From Maioricimonas rarisocia (lineage in GTDB: Bacteria; Planctomycetota; Planctomycetia; Planctomycetales; Planctomycetaceae): a stretch of DNA of 64,000 nt. The notes under the pieces are model-generated. The model saw only the letters and a list, made by a program, of their open reading frames with translations, ran no database searches and was not told the DNA's origin. The stretch is taken from assembly GCF_007747795.1 (NCBI RefSeq), contig NZ_CP036275.1, forward strand, positions 6,626,001 through 6,690,000. The letters run 5' to 3'. Made by a program: the position numbers and the translations under genes. Each line of letters opens with the position of its first letter. Position 1 is the stretch's first letter. Shown in pieces: positions 55,693-64,000 of the stretch.

Positions 55693-56437
55693 GTTTCGCC
55701 TTGTCTTCCGTCTTGAAGGGCGCCCGCATCCCATTACGTCGAAATCGGATGCATTTTCCATCGCGTCGATGCGATCCCTGCAGTCCAGGGAACGGCACTG
55801 GGACTCCTTCACAGGCCGGATCACCCCCGACGAAGCGGGTGAATCGAAGTCCCTCAGAGTAAACCTTCCTGTGGTGATCCGCAACCAGGGGACTGCCCAC
55901 GTACGCGGGGAGTCGTTCCATTCCGGTCCCGATTCACTCAGAAACGGTACAACCCTGACAGAATCGCCAGTGGCATCCGGGCCCGCCTGCGCCGAGTCAT
56001 CAGCGCCGGTCGTCGGTCGCCAGCACGCTGAGCACTGCGGCGTTCGCGAACGCTGCGGACACTCCTGCCGACCGTCTCTCGGGTCTTCCCAGTTCGTCGG
56101 CAGTCCTCGCCGGACCTGCCGCTCGAACCTCCGGCGAATTCAGCCGTTTCGCCGGGCAGGGTGCGGACGTGCAGGGTGTACGGATGGTCCGTGAACGATC
56201 CTGAGGACGGCTACGGCGGCATCGAAGAAGCGGGTGCCGCCGGGTGTAACCTCATCGGCCGAAGCTGATGTGTCGACCGTACGCAGCCCGCAACTCAGCC
56301 ATTCAGGCTCACCAGACGCCTGAAACGGAAGGATGCTGCAGACGGATCGCCGACGGAAAGCACCTCATCAAGGCGCAGCCATGGCCGGCGACCGTCCGGT
56401 GACGTCGGCTTAACGGAGCAGTCTGCTCCGCCCGTCC
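55693..56437. other. intergenic region upstream of the SDR gene
   Basis: About 745 bp without a recognisable gene. A small hairpin CGGAGCA-GTC-TGCTCCG lies near 56414-56430, just past the PilZ stop, and may be a weak terminator for that gene. Confidence 0.4.
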
Positions 56438-56800
56438 TCAGTCGTCTTCGGACTCTTCGGCCGGTCCCAGGAATCGTCCCCCGCTGATAAACATGCCGTT
56501 GGAACAGGGCTGGCACCATTCGATCCGCACGCGGTATTCGAACTCGCGGGTCTCGCTGGCCATCCGCACGGTCACTTCGCCCGGCGAAACGAACCCGCGA
56601 TGCAGCAGCCCGATTCCGAAGCGGCTGATCTCCCGCGTCATCGCCGAAATCGTATTGCCGCGGTTCGTCATCACTTCGGCCGGAACCGACAGCTCCAACC
56701 GTTCTGCGGCGCGACCATGCTCGACCTCGGACTTGCCGATGGCTTCGAGAACGGTCCGCAAGTCACTCAGGGTGGGTCGGCTCCAAGGATCGGCTGACAT
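56438..56800 (-). CDS. PilZ-like domain protein
   Basis: 120 aa from the ATG at 56800 (MSADPWSRP); the frame is open to 56974 without a clear start. The segment RAAERLELSVPAEV near residue 30 fits the RxxxR part of PilZ, and TREISRFGIGLLH near 56-68 fits the (D/N)xSxxG part, here ExSxxG. This is a weak but reasonable match to a c-di-GMP-binding PilZ domain. No partner domain is present. A single-gene unit, probably cytosolic. Confidence 0.6.
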   Translation of the reverse strand: MSADPWSRPTLSDLRTVLEAIGKSEVEHGRAAERLELSVPAEVMTNRGNTISAMTREISRFGIGLLHRGFVSPGEVTVRMASETREFEYRVRIEWCQPCSNGMFISGGRFLGPAEESEDD

Positions 56801-57028
56801 GGCCACGGGACTCCTCCAGTGCAATCGAGGGTGCGGAATCTGAGCGGCGCTGACGCGTCGGCACTCACTCCCAACTGTAGATCGCGATTCACACGGTTGC
56901 GGATGGCTCCGGCAAATTCGTGCGATTCCCTCCTGTCTCCCGCAGCGGCCGTGGCTTGACGCTGCAGATTGCACCGCACACCATGACGGTCATTCCAATT
57001 GTGCCTCCTTCTCCAGTGGAGCCCCGTG

Positions 57029-57814
57029 ATGTCCTTCCTGCGACGCTGCGTCTGCCTGGCCTCCCTCCTCCTCATCATGCCCCTCGCATCGGGTGCCTCG
57101 GCCCAGGTCGAACTCGAAGACGGCTTCACCTCCCTCTTCAATGGAACCGATCTGACCGGATGGACCGTTCCCGAAGGCGACAACGGCCACTGGAAGGTGC
57201 TCGACGGCGTGATTGATTATGACGCCGCCTCCGAGGCGACCGGCGACCGGAACCTCTGGACCGAGAAGGAGTACGGCGACTTCATCCTCAAGCTCGACTG
57301 GCGCATCAAGGAGACCAGCGGAACCTATGACGTGCCGATCGTCCTCAGCGACGGCTCCTACCTGAAGGATGCCACCGGCACACCGATCACGATCAAGCGG
57401 CTCAATGCTGATTCCGGCGTGTATCTTCGCGGCACCGGCCGGGCGCAGATGAACATCTGGTGCTGGCCGGTCGGCTCCGGCGAAGTGTACGGCTACCGCA
57501 ACAACAAGCAGATGCCCACCGATGTACGGGCCGGCGTCACCCCCCGTATCAATGCCGACAATCCGGTCGGCGAATGGAACACCTTCGAGATCATCATGGT
57601 CGGCGACCGCCTGACCGTTCTGCTCAACGATCACCTGATCATCGAGAATGCCCGGCTGCCCGACGTGCCAGAGCGCGGCCGCATCGCACTGCAGCACCAC
57701 GGTGGACGCAACGCCGACGGCACCTACAAACCCGCCTCCAGCCTCGTGCAGTTCCGGAATATCTGGATCAAGGAGCTGCCGACGGCCTCCGAAGATCAGG
57801 CCGCAGCAGAATAG
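57029..57814 (+). CDS. DUF1080 (3-keto-disaccharide hydrolase-type) secreted protein
   Basis: 261 aa from the ATG at 57029 (GGAG upstream); the frame is open to 56999. Signal peptide at about 1-25. The DUF1080 beta-sandwich is recognisable by FTSLFNGTDLTGWTV, YGDFILKLDWRI, DSGVYLRG, GEWNTFEIIMVGDRLTVLLND and GRIALQHHGG. Family members act on sugars outside the cytosol; the substrate here is unknown. The thioredoxin gene starts 53 bp downstream and may be co-transcribed. Confidence 0.92.
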   Translation: MSFLRRCVCLASLLLIMPLASGASAQVELEDGFTSLFNGTDLTGWTVPEGDNGHWKVLDGVIDYDAASEATGDRNLWTEKEYGDFILKLDWRIKETSGTYDVPIVLSDGSYLKDATGTPITIKRLNADSGVYLRGTGRAQMNIWCWPVGSGEVYGYRNNKQMPTDVRAGVTPRINADNPVGEWNTFEIIMVGDRLTVLLNDHLIIENARLPDVPERGRIALQHHGGRNADGTYKPASSLVQFRNIWIKELPTASEDQAAAE

Positions 57815-57867
57815 CGGTCCCGACGCGTCCACCCCCACACGCATTCCTCTCTGTTTTGAAGACGACG

Positions 57868-58731
57868 ATGGCTGAAGCAAACGCCTGGGTAATCGAGACG
57901 AACACCGGGAACTTCGATCGCGACGTCATGGAACGCTCCGACAGCGTTCCCGTCGTCGTCGATTTCTGGGCTCAATGGTGCGGTCCCTGTCGAATGCTCG
58001 GGCCGGTCCTCGAGCAGCTTGCCGCCGAGTACGACGGCAAGTTTGTGCTGGCGAAGGTCGAGTCCGACGCGAATCCGCAACTGGCCGCCGCCTTTGGCGT
58101 CCAGTCGATCCCGTTTGTGGTCGCAGTCTCGGACCGGAAGATCATCGACCAGTTCGCCGGTGCCCTGCCGGAACCGCAGATTCGTGCCTGGCTCGACGGC
58201 ATCCTTCCTTCGGAAGCGGAACAGCTCGTCGCCAAGGCGGCCGGACAGGAAGAGAATGCCCCTGCCGAGGCCGAAGCGACGCTCCGCCAGGCGCTCGAAC
58301 TCGAGTCCGACCATTCCGGTGCCCGCATCGCTTTGGCACGAGTATTGCTCAAGCTAAATCGGTATGACGAGTCAGCAGCGATCCTCGACGAACTGGAGCA
58401 GAGGGGATTCCTCGAGCCGGAGGCGCAGAAGGTCAAATCGGCACTCCAGGTCGAATCGATTGCCGAGCAGACCGGCGGTGTCGATGCCGCACGCGCCGCG
58501 GCTGAGGAGAACCCCGACGACCTCGAGCTTCGGATCCGACTCGCCGACGCCCTGGCGGCCGAAGGAGAGTACCAGGAGGCGCTCGACCTCTGCCTGTCCG
58601 TCATCCAGCAGGACCGCAGCGGTGCCGGAGTGCCGGCCCGCGACACGATGCTCAACGTCATCAACCTGCTGGGCAGCAGCTCCGACCTGGCGGGAGAGTA
58701 TCGCCGCAAACTCGCCTCGGCATTGTATTAA
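57868..58731 (+). CDS. thioredoxin-TPR protein, CnoX/YbbN-like
   Basis: 287 aa. The thioredoxin domain has the active site WCGPC at residues 37-41 (DFWAQWCGPCRMLGP). It is followed by TPR-like helices (about 130-285; AEATLRQALELESDHSGARIALARVLLKLNRYDESAAILDELEQ). This is the CnoX (YbbN) architecture, a holdase chaperone with redox function that works with chaperonin. CXXC is retained, as in the redox-active members. The ATG at 57868 matches the domain start. Cytosolic. Confidence 0.92.
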   Translation: MAEANAWVIETNTGNFDRDVMERSDSVPVVVDFWAQWCGPCRMLGPVLEQLAAEYDGKFVLAKVESDANPQLAAAFGVQSIPFVVAVSDRKIIDQFAGALPEPQIRAWLDGILPSEAEQLVAKAAGQEENAPAEAEATLRQALELESDHSGARIALARVLLKLNRYDESAAILDELEQRGFLEPEAQKVKSALQVESIAEQTGGVDAARAAAEENPDDLELRIRLADALAAEGEYQEALDLCLSVIQQDRSGAGVPARDTMLNVINLLGSSSDLAGEYRRKLASALY

Positions 58732-58792
58732 CGCCTGTTCATCCTGAACCGGCGAGAACGGAACAGACGGGCCGCCGCGTGCCGATCAACGG

Positions 58793-58821
58793 TTGACACC
58801 CGTTCGGATCAGCGATCTAAT
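58793..58821 (+). promoter_or_regulatory. sigma-70-type promoter of the small haem protein gene
   Basis: TTGACA and TCTAAT spaced by 17 bp, 140 bp upstream of the ATG at 58962. The boxes fit the housekeeping consensus well; the transcription start is not shown. Confidence 0.55.
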
Positions 58822-58961
58822 CAGTATGCGTTGACGCGTGTGACGGTGCAGCGTAGGGACCGTGCATCGTGCCTTATCGATCCCAAAAACGTTTCGCATG
58901 TGTGAAGCGATCGGGAGATAACACCGTCGAGTCTTCATCTTGGAAACGGGAGGCTTATTGA

Positions 58962-59315
58962 ATGAAGAGACTGGTCACATGTCTGGCCGTCGCCGCCATT
59001 GCCGCGATGTTCCTGACGGGCGCCCCTGAAAAGGCGGAAGCTCAGAAGTACTACATGGACGCCTTCATCGCCAAGTACGACGCCGTCGCCGAAGCGGCGA
59101 AGGAAAAGAAGTGCGGCGTCTGCCACGGCAAGAGCAAGAAGATGCGGTCCGACTACGCCAAGGCCCTCGCCGAAGCTCTCGGCGCGAAGAAGGTCAAGGA
59201 CAAGGACAAGATCAACGCCGCTCTCGAAGCTGTCGAGAAGAAGGATGCCGGCGACGGCAAGACCTACGGCGAACTGCTCGAAGCTGGAAAGCTGCCGGCC
59301 CCCTACGAGGCCTGA
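58962..59315 (+). CDS. small secreted c-type cytochrome-like protein
   Basis: 117 aa. Signal peptide at about 1-27 (LAVAAIAAMFLTGAPEKAEA), then the single haem-binding motif CGVCHG (Cys51, Cys54, His55). The rest is Lys- and Ala-rich helix (MRSDYAKALAEALGAKKVKDKDKINAALEAVEKK). An axial Met is not obvious apart from Met61. A good ribosome site (GGGAGG) precedes the ATG, and a promoter is visible at 58793. It may carry electrons in the periplasm; the role is unknown. It ends in a strong terminator. Confidence 0.82.
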   Translation: MKRLVTCLAVAAIAAMFLTGAPEKAEAQKYYMDAFIAKYDAVAEAAKEKKCGVCHGKSKKMRSDYAKALAEALGAKKVKDKDKINAALEAVEKKDAGDGKTYGELLEAGKLPAPYEA

Positions 59316-59340
59316 ACGACGCTTCTCAGCCCCGAACGCA

Positions 59341-59377
59341 ACAAGGCCACCGATTTCCGGTGGCCTTGTTCTTTTTA
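59341..59377 (+). terminator. intrinsic terminator of the small haem protein gene
   Basis: Ten-base-pair stem AAGGCCACCG/CGGTGGCCTT with a 5-nt loop, followed by GTTCTTTTT. Confidence 0.9.
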
Positions 59378-59405
59378 CATGCCCGTTTGTCACATCTGCC
59401 GCAGA

Positions 59406-61079
59406 TTACCGGGCCAGGGGACGGTACTTCAGGCGGTGCGGGCGGTCTGCTTCCGCTCCCAGACGCTCCCGACGCTGCGCCTCATACATCTCGTAGTTTC
59501 CTTCGAACCAGACCACCCGGCTGTCCCCCTCGAACGCCAGGATATGCGTGGCGATCCGGTCCAGGAACCAGCGGTCGTGTGAGGAAACCACCGCACATCC
59601 GCCGAAGCTCGAAAGACCTTCTTCGAGCGAACGGAGTGTCTCGACGTCCAGGTCGTTCGTCGGTTCGTCCAGCAGGATGAGGTTGCCCCCCGAACGCAGC
59701 AGCTTCGCGAGATGCACCCGGTTCCGCTCACCACCCGAAAGATCGCGGACGAACTTCTGCTGCTCGCCCCCCTTGAAGTTGAACCGGCCGCAGTAGGCAC
59801 GGGCGTGGATCTTCGCCTTGCCCACCTCCAGCACGTCGAGTCCGCCGGAAATCTCTTCGTAGACCGTGTGGTCACCGGTCAGTGAGTCGCGCGACTGGTC
59901 GACGTACGACAGATCGACCGAATCGCCGATCCGCAGCGTCCCGTCCGTCGGCTCTTCCTGGCCCATGATCATGCGGAACAGTGTCGTCTTGCCCGCACCG
60001 TTGGGGCCGATCACGCCGACGATCCCCCCGCGCGGCAGATCGAAGTCCAGCCCTTCGAACAGCAGCCGGTCGCCGAATGCCTTCGTCAGGTTCTCGGCCC
60101 GGACCACGAGTTCGCCCAGCGGCTGGCTGATCGGAATCTGAATCTGGGCGGCATCATCCCGTTCGTCATATTCCTGCGAAGCGAGCTCTTCGTATCGCTG
60201 CAGTCGGGCCTTGTTCTTGGTCGAGCGGGCCTTGGGGGAGAGCCGCACCCATTCCAGCTCCTGCTTGAGCATCCGCTGCCGACGCGATTCCCGCTTCTCT
60301 TCGACCGCCAGCCGCTTCTCTTTCTGCTCCAGCCAGGAGGAGTAGTTCCCCTCGTAAGGAATGCCGCGACCGCGATCCAGTTCGAGAATCCAGCCCGCCA
60401 CATTGTCGAGGAAGTACCGATCGTGCGTGACGGCAACGACCGTCCCGGCAAACTCGTGGAGAAACCGCTCGAGCCACGCGACCGATTCGGCATCGAGGTG
60501 GTTCGTCGGTTCGTCCAGCAGCAGCATGTCCGGATTGCCCAGCAGCAGCTGACACAGCGCAACCCGTCGTTTCTCACCACCCGAGAGATGGCCGACGATG
60601 GCATCCCCCGGCGGCAGCCGCATGGCGTCACAGGCCACTTCGAGAGTGCGATCCAGTTCCCACAGGTTGGCCGCGTCGATCTTGTCCTGGACCTTCGCCT
60701 GTTCTTCGAGCAGCTGCTCCATCTCTTCGGGAGAGATCTCCTCGCACAGCCGCATGTTGATCTCGTTGTAGCGGTCGAGAACCGCCTTCGAGTCCTGCAC
60801 CGCCTCGTCGATGCACTCCTGCACGGTCTTGTCGGGATTGAGCCGCGGCTCCTGCGGGAAGTAGCCGATCCTGATCCCCTTGGCCGGGCGGACGGACCCC
60901 ATGAAGTCCTTGTCTTCGCCGGCCATAATCCGCAGCAGCGTGCTCTTGCCGGACCCGTTGGTCCCCAGCACGCCGATCTTCGCGCCCGGATAGAACGCCA
61001 ACCAGATGTTTTCGAGGACGGTCTTCTCGTCGTAGATACGAGTCAGATCCTCGATGGTCATGATGTACTGCTGCGCCAT
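59406..61079 (-). CDS. ettA: energy-dependent translational throttle protein EttA
   Basis: 557 aa from the ATG at 61079; the open frame to 61178 adds unrelated residues. It is an ABC-F protein with two nucleotide-binding domains and no membrane part: Walker [10 protein letters not shown] at 39-47, signature LSGGEKRRV and [19 protein letters not shown] in the first domain; [28 protein letters not shown] and [19 protein letters not shown] in the second. Length and the N-terminus ([36 protein letters not shown]) match EttA. EttA binds the ribosomal E site and gates the first peptide bond by ADP/ATP ratio. Convergent with the haem protein gene. Confidence 0.95.
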   Translation of the reverse strand: MAQQYIMTIEDLTRIYDEKTVLENIWLAFYPGAKIGVLGTNGSGKSTLLRIMAGEDKDFMGSVRPAKGIRIGYFPQEPRLNPDKTVQECIDEAVQDSKAVLDRYNEINMRLCEEISPEEMEQLLEEQAKVQDKIDAANLWELDRTLEVACDAMRLPPGDAIVGHLSGGEKRRVALCQLLLGNPDMLLLDEPTNHLDAESVAWLERFLHEFAGTVVAVTHDRYFLDNVAGWILELDRGRGIPYEGNYSSWLEQKEKRLAVEEKRESRRQRMLKQELEWVRLSPKARSTKNKARLQRYEELASQEYDERDDAAQIQIPISQPLGELVVRAENLTKAFGDRLLFEGLDFDLPRGGIVGVIGPNGAGKTTLFRMIMGQEEPTDGTLRIGDSVDLSYVDQSRDSLTGDHTVYEEISGGLDVLEVGKAKIHARAYCGRFNFKGGEQQKFVRDLSGGERNRVHLAKLLRSGGNLILLDEPTNDLDVETLRSLEEGLSSFGGCAVVSSHDRWFLDRIATHILAFEGDSRVVWFEGNYEMYEAQRRERLGAEADRPHRLKYRPLAR

Positions 61080-61798
61080 GCTGATCCTGCCGGGGCACCT
61101 GGTGCCTGAGTAGAGGTTTGCGCCTGCTGTTGAAGCGCAGAAGTCGAATGTTGTTCCCGCAATCGGGGCGCGGGTCATTCCGGGTAAGCGGCCTGTGCAT
61201 CAGACCGGCCTGTGCCTGTGATCGACGCGACGAGGGGTCGGGGCCCTTCATTGACCTCTTTCGCGCCCTCTCAGTCCTGCGGGGCGCTGTCGCTTTCATC
61301 GGTCCACAAGTGTGACTCGTAGCGGTTGCGCGGCCAGTCTGCAAGCAACCCGCGGTCCGATCTCACCACCAAAACCGACCGCTGCGACCGGGCCAGGGCA
61401 GTTTTTCCGGGCCGCCGGGAAGTGTGTCATTTCGGCAACACAGCGTAAGGCCCAACACCGTCACGCCTTGCACACGGAAGGACGTTCCTCAACGGCAACT
61501 TAAGGCAATCTCCCATTTTTTCCTGAACCCCCAATTTGACTCCCCCAATGCGCGACATAGGTTTTCGCGTGGATGGACTCGCCTACAGAGGACGCGACGA
61601 CGGGACTTCCAGCGAAGGATCAGGACGGAACCCGGGGCCACTCGTCACGACTACTTCCCTTCGGGTCTGGACCTCACTGCGGTGGGGTTTGTTTCGGGTT
61701 TGGGATCGTTCCCCGGGTGTTCCGGTCCAGTTCGATCCTGATGACGTCTCCGGTCTGGCCGGTGCGTCGGTCCAAAAAGAGAGAGAAGAGGACAACAG
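61080..61798. other. upstream region of the Tad/Flp locus
   Basis: About 720 bp without a gene. It probably holds the promoter and leader of the Flp pilin gene; TTGACT near 61538 is a possible -35 box, but no good -10 is paired with it. Confidence 0.4.
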
Positions 61799-61972
61799 AT
61801 GAAGAGCTTCGCGAACAGTGTGAAGAAGTTCCTGGTTTCGGAAGATGGCCCCACCGCCGTTGAGTACGCCGTCATGCTGGCGCTGATCGTCATCGTCTGC
61901 CTGACCGCCATCAAGGCTGTCGGTACCAACGCTTCGGACCGCTTCAACGACATCAAGGATCAGCTCAGCTAG
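61799..61972 (+). CDS. Flp-type (class IVb) pilin
   Basis: 57 aa. Basic N-terminal leader MKSFANSVKKFLVSEDG, then the mature start PTAVEYAVMLALIVIVCLTAI; Glu at mature position 5 next to Tyr is the hallmark of Flp/Tad pilins, cleaved after Gly by a TadV/CpaA peptidase. The peptidase gene lies 305 bp downstream and cpaB follows, so this is the major pilin of a Tad pilus used for surface attachment. Missed by length-limited ORF calling. GAGAAGAGG lies upstream of the start. Confidence 0.92.
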   Translation: MKSFANSVKKFLVSEDGPTAVEYAVMLALIVIVCLTAIKAVGTNASDRFNDIKDQLS

Positions 61973-62128
61973 GCGGTGCCTGACGTGGCACCCCGGAGAA
62001 GCCATGAGCCGATCTGGGTTTGACCGCCCGGCCGGTTACCTGACCGGTCGGGCGGTTCGCCCGTCCTGTCGCCAGCCCTGCACGGACCGTCAGGTCCTCT
62101 CGGCTGATCACCATCGGAGACCTGTCGC

Positions 62129-62242
62129 ATGTTCCCGTTCTGGCTCGATCTGACCTCCAGCCCCGTCTGGCACACGGCGATGCTGGCTGTCACGGGTTTG
62201 ACCATGTACTTGACACACACTCTGTGCCTCGGCGGTCGGTGA
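62129..62242 (+). CDS. possible 37-aa membrane peptide
   Basis: An ORF of 37 codons between the pilin and peptidase genes. It is hydrophobic (WHTAMLAVTGLTMYLTHTL) and could be one short membrane helix. A GGAGA element lies about 12 nt upstream. No family recognised; it may be chance. Confidence 0.3.
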   Translation: MFPFWLDLTSSPVWHTAMLAVTGLTMYLTHTLCLGGR

Positions 62243-62276
62243 CCTCGATCATCACCATCAGAAAGGTCGGCAAATC

Positions 62277-62828
62277 ATGGATTGGCAAAGTCTTCTCCTC
62301 GACAACTGGCCCGTCAAACTGGTCTGCGCGATCCTCATCGTCGCTGCCTGGATCGACGGCAAACAACTTCGCGTCCCCAACTGGATCACCTTTCCCATGG
62401 TGTTCGCGGGACTCGCATACAACTCTTGGGCAGGCGGCTGGACCGGACTGGGTGACGCCCTCTTCGGTATGGTCGTGGGCCTGGCCACACTGCTCCCGCT
62501 GTACGCCATCGGCGGCATGGGAGCTGGCGACGTCAAACTCATGGCCGGCATCGGCGCCTGGCTGGGAGCAACCGTCACCTGGCACGCCTTCTGCGTTTCC
62601 GTCGTCGTCGGCGCCCTCATGGCCATCGTGATGGTCCTGTGGCGGAAGAGCTGGCAGAAACACTACGGCAACTTCATGATGATCCTGCTCGAGTTCCTGA
62701 CGGTGAAGAACCCTCGCGAACTGTCCCGGATCGCCGCCGAACGCAAACCGCAGATGCTGCTGCTTCCATATGGGATTCCCATCTGCATCGGCTCCATCGC
62801 TTACTTCATGTACGCCGGAATGATCTGA
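62277..62828 (+). CDS. cpaA: prepilin peptidase, TadV/CpaA-type (A24)
   Basis: 183 aa, a short A24 peptidase without the methyltransferase part. Catalytic Asp27 (AAWIDGKQLRVPN) and Asp85 in GAGD (82-85, GGMGAGDVKLM) are present. Several TM helices are visible. It cleaves the leader of Flp pilins at the inner face of the membrane. It lies between the pilin and cpaB in the usual Tad order. The C-terminus (KPQMLLLPYGIPICIGSIAYFMYAGM) is standard for the family. Confidence 0.93.
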   Translation: MDWQSLLLDNWPVKLVCAILIVAAWIDGKQLRVPNWITFPMVFAGLAYNSWAGGWTGLGDALFGMVVGLATLLPLYAIGGMGAGDVKLMAGIGAWLGATVTWHAFCVSVVVGALMAIVMVLWRKSWQKHYGNFMMILLEFLTVKNPRELSRIAAERKPQMLLLPYGIPICIGSIAYFMYAGMI

Positions 62829-63079
62829 GTGACACCGTCGGACGCGGGGGGACGCAATCACCCCAGTCCCCCCGTCCCTCCGGGACACCCGCGCTGAGAT
62901 CTGCCGGAAACGGGATTCGCCTCATACACGAGCGCTTCAACAAAGCCGCCCGAGGCAATCCAAACGGCATAATCGTCATAAACTGAAGCCGTTCTGTTGC
63001 AGTTGCCGATCTACACGAAAGACGTGTGACGTTTCGGCCCGACAGGACGGTGCGACCACCGGCTTCCAAGGTGACCGAA

Positions 63080-64000
63080 ATGAAGCCCAAAACACTCGTC
63101 CTCCTGACTGTTGCCGCCGGATGCGGACTCCTTGCCATGCTGGGCATCCAGCAGGCCATGCAGGGAGGACAGGCCGCAGCCGCGGTCCCGAAAACCAAAG
63201 TACTCGTCGCCGCGCAGGACATCCTGCCTGGCGTCGTGCTGACCAAAGAACTGGTGGCCTTCAAGGAAATGCCGGTCACGTCCGCTCCCGAGGACGGAAT
63301 CTCCACCGAGGAAGAATACGTCGAGCGGGCCCTGATCTATCCGGTCATGGCCGGTGACATCATTCGTCAGTCGAAATTGAGTGAAAAGGGGGGCGGCGGA
63401 CGCTCACTGCAGATTCCCAAGGGGATGCGTGTCATCTCGATTCCCGTCAATGACACTCACACCCTCAGCGGACTGCTCCAGCCCGGAGACCGCGTGGACG
63501 TGCTCGTCACGTACAAGTCACGCAACACGCGCGGAGGCTCCGTCACCAAGACCAAAACACTTCTGGAATACACCGAGGTCTTTTCCGTCGACGCCCGCAC
63601 CGTAACCGACGTCAACGGCGAGACCGCACAGAGTGCGAAAATCGTGTCGCTGCTCGTCACTCCCGAACAGGTCAACTACGTCAAGCTCGCCGAAAACAAG
63701 GGGACGCTCGCGATCTCCTGGCGACACCGGATGGATGACGAACAGGTGCAGATCAGTGAAATCGACGAAACCCTGATGGAAGAACTGCAGGGCACCGTCG
63801 GCATGCACGAATCGCGCGGCGAATTCGCCGGAGAAGGAGACGATGAGTTCGGCGAATCGGAAACGACCGACGTCGCCGACGCCGACCAGGATGTGTCCGC
63901 CTTTCTCGACCAGCAGCAGCAACAGGCACCGCCCGTCGAAGAGGTCGTGCAGGTCAAACCGACCTGGACGATGGACGTCTACGTCGGCAACGACATGAAC
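63080..64000 (+). CDS. cpaB: Flp pilus assembly protein CpaB/RcpC (partial, cut by window end)
   Basis: At least 307 aa; the stop lies beyond 64000. N-terminal membrane anchor (LVLLTVAAGCGLLAMLGI), then the SAF-like domain (VLVAAQDILPGVVLTKELVAFKEMP, IYPVMAGDIIRQSKLS, GMRVISIPVNDTHTLSGLLQPGDRVDVLVTY). After about residue 240 an acidic, Gln-rich segment (DADQDVSAFLDQQQQQ) precedes a further conserved-looking part. CpaB/RcpC is a periplasmic partner of the Tad secretin. The start is at 63080 after AAGGTGACC. Secretin and TadA genes probably follow outside the window. Confidence 0.9.
   Translation, partial: MKPKTLVLLTVAAGCGLLAMLGIQQAMQGGQAAAAVPKTKVLVAAQDILPGVVLTKELVAFKEMPVTSAPEDGISTEEEYVERALIYPVMAGDIIRQSKLSEKGGGGRSLQIPKGMRVISIPVNDTHTLSGLLQPGDRVDVLVTYKSRNTRGGSVTKTKTLLEYTEVFSVDARTVTDVNGETAQSAKIVSLLVTPEQVNYVKLAENKGTLAISWRHRMDDEQVQISEIDETLMEELQGTVGMHESRGEFAGEGDDEFGESETTDVADADQDVSAFLDQQQQQAPPVEEVVQVKPTWTMDVYVGNDMN

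Overview
The window reads as chromosomal DNA of a GC-rich planctomycete, probably a member of the Planctomycetaceae in the broad sense. The main evidence is the gene content: five DUF1559 pseudopilin-like genes, a DUF1549/DUF1553 gene followed by a DUF1501 gene, a DUF1080 gene, a CxPxR sulfatase, carboxypeptidase-regulatory-like lipoproteins and an ECF sigma/anti-sigma pair. No rRNA, tRNA or CRISPR array was seen. The genus is not determined.

Layout. 0.5-8.3 kb: a HEAT/TPR lipoprotein, a membrane PIN-TRAM protein overlapping a class II terpene cyclase, a DUF116-polyprenyl synthase fusion, and a convergent DUF309 gene. 8.9-16 kb: a compact flagellar-type export locus fliO-P-Q-R-flhB. It converges on an operon of a degenerate NtrC-type regulator and a FliF-FliG fusion. 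16.4-25 kb: an aminotransferase, a large inverse-autotransporter-like beta-helix surface protein, an AraC regulator, a sulfatase and a NagD-like HAD phosphatase. 25.3-35.3 kb: a minus-strand array of five DUF1559 genes with four lipoprotein genes. 36.0-37.9 kb: a group IIC-like intron sitting just behind an intrinsic terminator. 38-43.7 kb: a metzincin-like protease, a 62-aa ORF, a PduO-type adenosyltransferase and an LptF/LptG permease. 43.9-49.9 kb: sigma factor, anti-sigma factor, secreted coiled-coil protein, then the DUF1549/1553 and DUF1501 pair. 50.4-54.5 kb: KdsD-like isomerase and a giant OstA/LptA-like protein. 54.5-61.1 kb: an SDR reductase, a PilZ protein, DUF1080, a CnoX-like thioredoxin, a small c-type haem protein and EttA. 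61.8-64 kb: start of a Tad/Flp pilus locus (pilin, prepilin peptidase, CpaB), cut by the window end.

The most unusual part is 8.9-16 kb. FliF is fused to the FliG middle and C-terminal domains. FlhB ends before the NPTH autocleavage domain with no room for it downstream. The linked sigma-54-type regulator has lost the Walker A lysine and the GAFTGA loop. Together these suggest a streamlined or repurposed flagellar export/rotor apparatus. Other points of interest are the terpene cyclase next to the DUF116-prenyl synthase fusion, the expanded DUF1559 array with a palindrome shared by only two of its operons, and an orphan terminator that may end a small RNA. All calls come from reading the sequence; no database search was run.
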